Source of the DNA: Zestomicrobium sp964482405
GTDB lineage: Archaea > Thermoproteota > Thermoprotei_A > Sulfolobales > NBVN01
NCBI GenBank assembly: GCA_964482405.1
Contig: CAYZXH010000021.1
Span: 1-27,788 of the forward strand
Direction of reading: 5' to 3'
Length of the DNA: 27,788 bases
The position numbers and the translations under genes were made by a program. Position 1 is the stretch's first letter, and each line of letters starts with the position of its first letter. Positions 23,720 to 27,788 of this stretch are shown piece after piece. The notes below the pieces were generated by a model. That model had not been told where the DNA came from. It worked only from the letters and a program-made list of their open reading frames with translations, and did no database searches.

Positions 23720-24604
23720 TCAGTAACTCATGAATTCTATGGTGGTGTTTGGGGCGTCGAAGTCTATTATGAGTAAGCCCTCGTCAAGTCTTGAGTGGGT
23801 TAATCCCTTACCAGCTATTAAGGTTTCTTGAGGTAGCTCTGTTAGTCTCGCTCTATATGAGATGAGGTAGGCTTTCTCGTAGGGTATTCGAGGTCTTAAG
23901 ACGCTCACCTCGTACACGGCCGGTGTTTTGTGGGTGGTGTTGGTTAACTTAATTAAGACATGCTCTTCCCTGTTCACGTCGTAGGGGCCTAGAAGCCCTC
24001 TCTCCTCACCGCAGTCGAGGATTCTGAGGGTGTATTTAATTCCCTTAAACTTTCCTTGAGTAAGCTTCCTCGTCAAGATCCTCGCGTGAGGTTCGCTCGG
24101 GATTAACTCACCTACCACCAAGACCTCTTCTAAGGCCTCAGTGGGTGAGAGGCTCTCCGTGACCCCCTCCTTCCTCAGAGCCCTCAGCACCTCATAACTA
24201 CTTACCCGACCCTCAGCACAGACTAGGTCTATGTCTGATCCCGCAGTATAGTAGCCGCCGAGTAAGCTACCGCTCAAACCACACTTAAGACCGTACCCAC
24301 TCAATAAATCAATGAATTCTAGTGTCGCGGCGTGCAGACGGCTCAAGCCCTCACGCAGCACCTCCCGCGACTCAGCACCCCTCACGTACTCAGATACTTC
24401 CTCACGAGGCACTACGGGAACAACCTTCCCAAACTCACTCAAGAACCTCATGTAGTGCCTGTAATACCTCCCCATAATCTCGTAAGCCTCACCAAGCCTC
24501 TTCACCCTCCTACCCTCAAAAACCCTGATAACAGCGACAACCCCGTCGAGCGGGTGATGACATCCCTTAACCACCCATAAGCTACCATCACGTAACCTAA
24601 TCAA
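23720..24604 (-). CDS. Predicted nucleotidyltransferase (COG1665-like)
   Basis: This 294-aa protein contains a nucleotidyltransferase-superfamily motif, CGLSGSLLGGYYTAGSDIDL (about 107-126). The GS helix start and the DID metal-binding pair match minimal archaeal nucleotidyltransferases. The N-terminal IRLRDGSLWVVKGCHHP and the overall length suit the archaeal COG1665 group, whose substrate is unknown. A C-terminal beta-rich region contains YEKAYLISYRARL and IIDFDAP. The start is TTG 24604 with GGTGA very close upstream. Bases 24605-24757, between this gene and the next minus-strand gene, contain nothing recognisable. Confidence 0.75.
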   Translation of the reverse strand: MIRLRDGSLWVVKGCHHPLDGVVAVIRVFEGRRVKRLGEAYEIMGRYYRHYMRFLSEFGKVVPVVPREEVSEYVRGAESREVLREGLSRLHAATLEFIDLLSGYGLKCGLSGSLLGGYYTAGSDIDLVCAEGRVSSYEVLRALRKEGVTESLSPTEALEEVLVVGELIPSEPHARILTRKLTQGKFKGIKYTLRILDCGEERGLLGPYDVNREEHVLIKLTNTTHKTPAVYEVSVLRPRIPYEKAYLISYRARLTELPQETLIAGKGLTHSRLDEGLLIIDFDAPNTTIEFMSY

Positions 24605-24757
24605 GTCACCCTCGGCAAGTTCTTGAGGAGGGTTCAGTGCCGGGTCACCGCCGGAAACTCACTCCATCGATTTTTGGGAGGGCCTTAAGTCTGACCTCCT
24701 CTCTAAATGTGTGGGGCTTCTGGTTCTCGGAGGGTTGTTAGTGAGTTTGTTGGGATT

Positions 24758-25183
24758 TCATTGCTCATACCAAGGTTCTTCCGCGACTACCTTGCCGTTC
24801 CAAGGACAGTAACGCTTAACTACGTTAAGCCAGTAATTCAGCTCGGACTCCACGAACGACGGCATCCCATCACATAACTCTATCGTTGCGTCAGCAACCT
24901 CCACTGTGTCAGGGTCTAGATGCCAGCTCCAGGGCTTATTAAAACCCCCATCACCAGCCCTGAGCTCGCCGATCACGATTCCGCTTCTCTCACCCCGCAA
25001 CAGACTCCTCAAAGTATCAGCTATTGCGGGATCCTTCACCAAAACCTTAAACTTCTCACCGTTGACGTCCACAACGAATAACCATCCAGAAGCCTCCCTC
25101 GGCCGCCACCAAGACACATATAAATAACCTAAAACTATCACAACAACCAACACAACCAAAACAATCACTACCCTACTCCCCAA
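24758..25183 (-). CDS. Membrane-anchored BP74-like domain protein
   Basis: This 141-aa protein has an N-terminal transmembrane anchor (residues 5-25, almost all V/L/I) and a short WWRPRE linker. A domain of about 110 residues follows that resembles the N-terminal domain of Dictyostelium calmodulin-binding protein BP74 and its bacterial secreted relatives. The signs are FVVDV, DPAIADTLRSLLRGE, the core NKPWSWHLDP (82-91), ELCDGMPSFVESEL (102-115) and YCPWNGKVV (125-133). C104 and C126 could form a disulfide outside the cell. The function of the domain is not known to me. The start is probably TTG 25183. A TATA-like TATTTATATG (25216-25225, minus strand) and a 14-bp palindrome lie upstream. Confidence 0.65.
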   Translation of the reverse strand: MGSRVVIVLVVLVVVIVLGYLYVSWWRPREASGWLFVVDVNGEKFKVLVKDPAIADTLRSLLRGERSGIVIGELRAGDGGFNKPWSWHLDPDTVEVADATIELCDGMPSFVESELNYWLNVVKRYCPWNGKVVAEEPWYEQ

Positions 25184-25221
25184 CCCAACACACCAACAAC
25201 ATCTTGCCTACGCTACATATA

Positions 25222-25235
25222 AATACGTACGTATT
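25222..25235. promoter_or_regulatory. Perfect 14-bp palindrome AATACGTACGTATT, possible operator
   Basis: This self-complementary sequence overlaps and extends upstream of the minus-strand TATA-like element of the BP74-like gene, about 40 bp before its start codon. Such a position would let a dimeric regulator block or assist TBP/TFB binding. It appears once in the window as far as I can see. Confidence 0.4.
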
Positions 25236-25360
25236 GATTTACAACCTGAAAGCCTCGCTCTTTAGGGTGGGGAGGAGGTCGGTTGATTACTGGGTGATGG
25301 GTGAATAGGTATTTAGGTGGTTGAGGGTGAGTTTATTGCCTGATTTATTTTCTTAGTAGT

Positions 25361-25370
25361 CAATTATTTC
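25361..25370 (+). promoter_or_regulatory. TATA box of crn1
   Basis: CAATTATTTC is centred about 23 nt before the ATG at 25388, fitting a leaderless mRNA. No separate ribosome binding site is evident. Confidence 0.4.
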
Positions 25371-25387
25371 ATGGGTGTTTTAAAGGT

Positions 25388-26230
25388 ATGGTTAGTTGGA
25401 TTCACGTGATATCTGCTGGGACGTCTGTTTTAAGGAATTTTATTAGGGATAATGCTGAGCGGGCTAGGGAGTTAGGCATTAGTGAGTGGGGCTTTATTGG
25501 TTTTGATCACCCTGATCAAGTCAGGGCTCAGGCGTTAGCTACGCGTAGTAGTCAGGTTTTCAGAGATCTTTATGGGTATGTTTCTTCGAGGCCTCAGAGA
25601 GCTTCTGCTGAGTTAAATGCTTTCTTGAAGGCTGTGAGTCTCTTTAATCATTCTCCCCCTAGTGAGGTCGGTATCTACTTATTCAGTAGTGATACGGGTA
25701 CTGGATACTTATCTGCTTCCATAGTCTTCGAGTTTCTGAGGAGTCAAGGTTATCGCATGCTTTCTGACGACCCTATCAGGATTAAGGGTCTCGGGAGGAA
25801 CTTACTGAGTTTTGAGGATTCTCTCATTGATTTAATAGAGAAGGTGGTGATTAAGATTCTGGAATGGAATTCCAGAGGGTATAAAGTTTATCTAAACCTA
25901 ACCGGGGGGTTCAAGCCTGAGAGTGCTTACCTGCTGTTGGCTGGTGCCCTAGCCGGGGCTCGGAGAGCTTACTACATACACGAATTATTCGAGGACGTGG
26001 TCTTCATACCTCTCCCTAAGCTAGCCATAGATAAGAAACTAACTAACTTGATAGGGAAGCTACCTAACCCCTACCAAACGTTCAGTGAGTCGGAGCTTGA
26101 GGAGTTGTTGAGGGGTGAGGGGCTGGACTTGATAGAATTGAGGGATAGGGGTTTGGTGTATGAGGGGGAGCCTGCTTTCAGGAAGTACGTGGTGAAGCTT
26201 GTTAGGGAGTTGGTAAGGGACGGGGCTTAA
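25388..26230 (+). CDS. crn1: Crn1-type CRISPR ring nuclease (APE2256 family, CARF domain)
   Basis: This 280-aa CARF protein should bind and cleave cyclic tetra-adenylate, the second messenger made by type III CRISPR complexes, switching off the antiviral ribonuclease response. Family signs are HVISAGTSVLRNF (6-18) with S13 in the nucleotide-binding position, AELNAFLKA (74-82), IYLFSSDTGTGYLSA (96-110), the conserved LNLTGGFKPESAYLLLAGAL (169-188) with the catalytic-position lysine K176, and YYIHELFEDVVFIPLPKL. The S13 and K176 positions match S11 and K168 described for Sso2081. The C-terminal roughly 60 residues look like a winged-helix tail. It converges on csx1, sharing the TTAA stop tetranucleotide. 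Confidence 0.88.
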   Translation: MVSWIHVISAGTSVLRNFIRDNAERARELGISEWGFIGFDHPDQVRAQALATRSSQVFRDLYGYVSSRPQRASAELNAFLKAVSLFNHSPPSEVGIYLFSSDTGTGYLSASIVFEFLRSQGYRMLSDDPIRIKGLGRNLLSFEDSLIDLIEKVVIKILEWNSRGYKVYLNLTGGFKPESAYLLLAGALAGARRAYYIHELFEDVVFIPLPKLAIDKKLTNLIGKLPNPYQTFSESELEELLRGEGLDLIELRDRGLVYEGEPAFRKYVVKLVRELVRDGA

Positions 26231-27564
26231 GGTAGTTTAAGTGCTGAGAGTATTTCATCGAGGTTGGTTTCCTTAACGTACTTAAGACTTAAATCGCTGT
26301 CCTCGCTGCATACCTCGACTAAATCGCTCTGAAGTCCGGCGTGCGCGATTAGTATTCTTTCGTTAGGTGTTCTACTACCTTGAATGCCGTAGAGTTCGTT
26401 GAGGCGAATGCAGTTCTTGATTTTCTCTTTCCGTATCTCGATCTGGCTTACTTCGTTGGATATTATGTACGTATACGCTTTATTAACGTTGACGTAGATT
26501 TTCTCGTTGATGTCTTTTAATCCGTCTAAGGTGGGTTTCGTGTTTCTGGCTATCTCGCAGGCGCTGTGTGCTAGTAGTACGTAGTAGATTGCTCTTGGGT
26601 CGATGCCGAAGTTGTGGGTTACGCTCTTTTCTTCGGGTTTTATGTGTGTTTCCTTGATCCACGTACTCATGACTTCTTCTAGGGGATTTATTAGGTTGGT
26701 GTAGTGAGTGCTTTGACATAGTTCTAGTAGAGCGAGTGGTAGGGGGTAGTATATTGTTTTAATGATTTTCTTGACGTGATTCATTAACTCGTTTGTTTTC
26801 TTACGTAGGTTTTCTAATCTGCGGTCACTTGTTTTTAGTAGGTGGTTAGGGAATTCAGGCAGTGTTATGAGGCTGAACGCGTTCTCGTATATGGTGTTGA
26901 TGTTGAGTGGTTTCCCGGATTTTGTTGATGGATCTGAGTTAAGTGCTTTCACAACGACTTTTTCTACTTCATGCTTGAGGAGGGCTAGAGATGCGAGCAT
27001 TTGTGCGAGTATCATTATCTCGGAAGGCATGAAGTTCACGCCGTGGCTTAAATCGAGTATGATCTCGTCGTAGCAATTACTTAAGACCTCGCGACCCAGC
27101 TTATGAAGGGTTACCGCCATGAAATCTGTGGAGGAGTGAGAACCGCTGAAGCGCCACTCACCGCCGGGACTGCCTAGAGCCGGGCCGACCACCACGTCTA
27201 TATCTCCCTTAATACTTAAGCAATCAAGCACACACCTCGACAAACCATCATTAATCTTCAGTAGGTCTCCATAATCTCCAATCAGGGAAAAGCCTATCTC
27301 TTCATGACACTCAGCATAACACTCACAACACCTACTACACTCCTCACCACGTCTCCTACCACTCCCCCAATCCATAAGACTATCAAGAACGACTAAGAAG
27401 ACCTTAGTTTTCTTACTCAAATCACTGAAAAACCTTAAAATTGGTTCGAGAGTAGTGCAAGACTCCACAGTATCTGCGTCCTCTCCAACACGGTACTTGA
27501 AACTCCTCCAAAAAACAGGATTACCCCACGAGGAAATAATCAACCTACCACAACCCAAGATCAC
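26227..27564 (-). CDS. csx1: Csx1-family CRISPR-associated ribonuclease (CARF-HEPN)
   Basis: This 445-aa protein has an N-terminal CARF domain starting LIISSWGNPVFW (8-19) with LDLSHGVNFMPSE (170-182) forming the cyclic-oligoadenylate pocket. A helical middle and a C-terminal HEPN domain follow, with catalytic R-x4-H in ERILIAHAGL (R403, H408). On binding cyclic oligoadenylate from a type III Cas10 complex it cleaves RNA non-specifically. A cysteine-rich insertion (C76, C79, C80, C82, C86, H87) inside the CARF domain is unusual. The start is GTG 27564, or TTG 27558 with GGTG before it; a TATA box lies at about 27589-27599. No cas genes adjoin it within the window. It converges with the crn1 off-switch. 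Confidence 0.9.
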   Translation of the reverse strand: MILGCGRLIISSWGNPVFWRSFKYRVGEDADTVESCTTLEPILRFFSDLSKKTKVFLVVLDSLMDWGSGRRRGEECSRCCECYAECHEEIGFSLIGDYGDLLKINDGLSRCVLDCLSIKGDIDVVVGPALGSPGGEWRFSGSHSSTDFMAVTLHKLGREVLSNCYDEIILDLSHGVNFMPSEIMILAQMLASLALLKHEVEKVVVKALNSDPSTKSGKPLNINTIYENAFSLITLPEFPNHLLKTSDRRLENLRKKTNELMNHVKKIIKTIYYPLPLALLELCQSTHYTNLINPLEEVMSTWIKETHIKPEEKSVTHNFGIDPRAIYYVLLAHSACEIARNTKPTLDGLKDINEKIYVNVNKAYTYIISNEVSQIEIRKEKIKNCIRLNELYGIQGSRTPNERILIAHAGLQSDLVEVCSEDSDLSLKYVKETNLDEILSALKLP

Positions 27565-27569
27565 ACCTT

Positions 27570-27582
27570 CAAGAATATCTTG
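27570..27582. promoter_or_regulatory. Inverted repeat CAAGAATATCTTG in the csx1 promoter
   Basis: The 5-bp arms CAAGA/TCTTG with a 3-bp centre sit between the TATA-like element (about 27589-27599) and the csx1 start codon. A regulator bound here would cover the transcription start. The arms are short, so chance is possible. Confidence 0.3.
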
Positions 27583-27788
27583 TTACTCGATAAATAAAAT
27601 ACGACCCACGATACATACCCCACACCTCATCCACGTACTAAAAACTCAGCGTCCAGCACAGATTCTCGCCAGATATGCTTGAGCCTCGAAATTCATAGAA
27701 CCCTATACTGGGTTCCAACAACTCACCCGAGAGTCGTTAGTATGTCACGTGTAGCTTTCTAGCCGATCCCACACTAGCGGGATGATTC
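27583..27788. other. Gene-free right edge with two small hairpins
   Basis: I see no coding region, tRNA or CRISPR repeat unit. It contains the csx1 promoter and two perfect hairpins: GAACCC-tatact-GGGTTC (27698-27715) and ATCCC-n8-GGGAT (27766-27783). The window ends just after the second, so an adjacent RNA gene or array cannot be judged. Confidence 0.5.

Noticed and set aside
25388..27564. Complete type III CRISPR-Cas system.
   Set aside because: Only the ancillary CARF proteins are present; no Cas10, Cmr/Csm subunits, Cas6, Cas1 or Cas2 reading frame exists in the window.
27698..27715. GGGTTCCAAC looked like a tRNA T-arm.
   Set aside because: No acceptor, D or anticodon stems can be paired around it; the bases form an isolated hairpin.
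27565..27788. Possible CRISPR array next to csx1 and crn1.
   Set aside because: No sequence of 20-40 bases recurs at regular spacing in this stretch or anywhere else in the window.

Overview
The window looks like the chromosome of a hyperthermophilic crenarchaeon (Thermoproteota, probably Desulfurococcales-like). Supporting signs are eL38, class II lysyl-tRNA synthetase, free serine kinase SerK, a textbook C/D box sRNA, an intron-less tRNA-Pro with encoded CCA, the type III CRISPR ancillary proteins Csx1 and Crn1, AGG/AGA-rich arginine codon use, frequent GTG/TTG starts with GGTGA-type Shine-Dalgarno sites, and AT-rich TATA boxes about 25 nt upstream of leaderless starts. A run of exactly 100 N at 1863-1962 shows that the sequence is a scaffold. 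The genus is inference.

Left part (1-6.8 kb). Positions 1-428 lack a convincing gene, but 142-319 can fold into consecutive hairpins and overlaps a short reading frame, possibly the worn 3' end of a TnpB/omega-RNA transposon. A membrane GT2 glycosyltransferase follows, then the N gap, an HD-domain phosphohydrolase and the HtpX protease. A minus-strand operon then encodes a serine-pyruvate/alanine-glyoxylate-type aminotransferase, SerA and SerK, which together link phosphoglycerate, serine and O-phosphoserine.

Middle (6.8-15.6 kb). A DtxR-type regulator overlaps FeoA, with no FeoB beside it. Next are a DegT-family sugar aminotransferase, an unrecognised 227-aa protein, thioredoxin reductase, ribose-5-phosphate isomerase A, the C/D box sRNA, eL38, LysS, and a threonine synthase-like enzyme translationally coupled to a MeaB/ArgK-type GTPase. 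tRNA-Pro(TGG) follows.

Right-middle (15.6-24.6 kb). SurE and MoeA are paired on the minus strand. GlmS carries its catalytic cysteine at residue 9 of the longest reading frame. Endonuclease III overlaps a secreted, membrane-anchored protein rich in N-glycosylation sequons. A radical SAM protein, a small 86-aa protein, a DUF2192-like protein and a COG1665-like nucleotidyltransferase complete the region.

Right end (24.7-27.8 kb). A membrane-anchored protein with a BP74-like domain lies beside a convergent pair: a Crn1 ring nuclease and a Csx1 ribonuclease whose two stop codons share one TTAA. This is a compact effector plus off-switch for cyclic oligoadenylate signalling. No cas operon or CRISPR array lies inside the window. 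The Csx1 also carries an unusual cysteine cluster.
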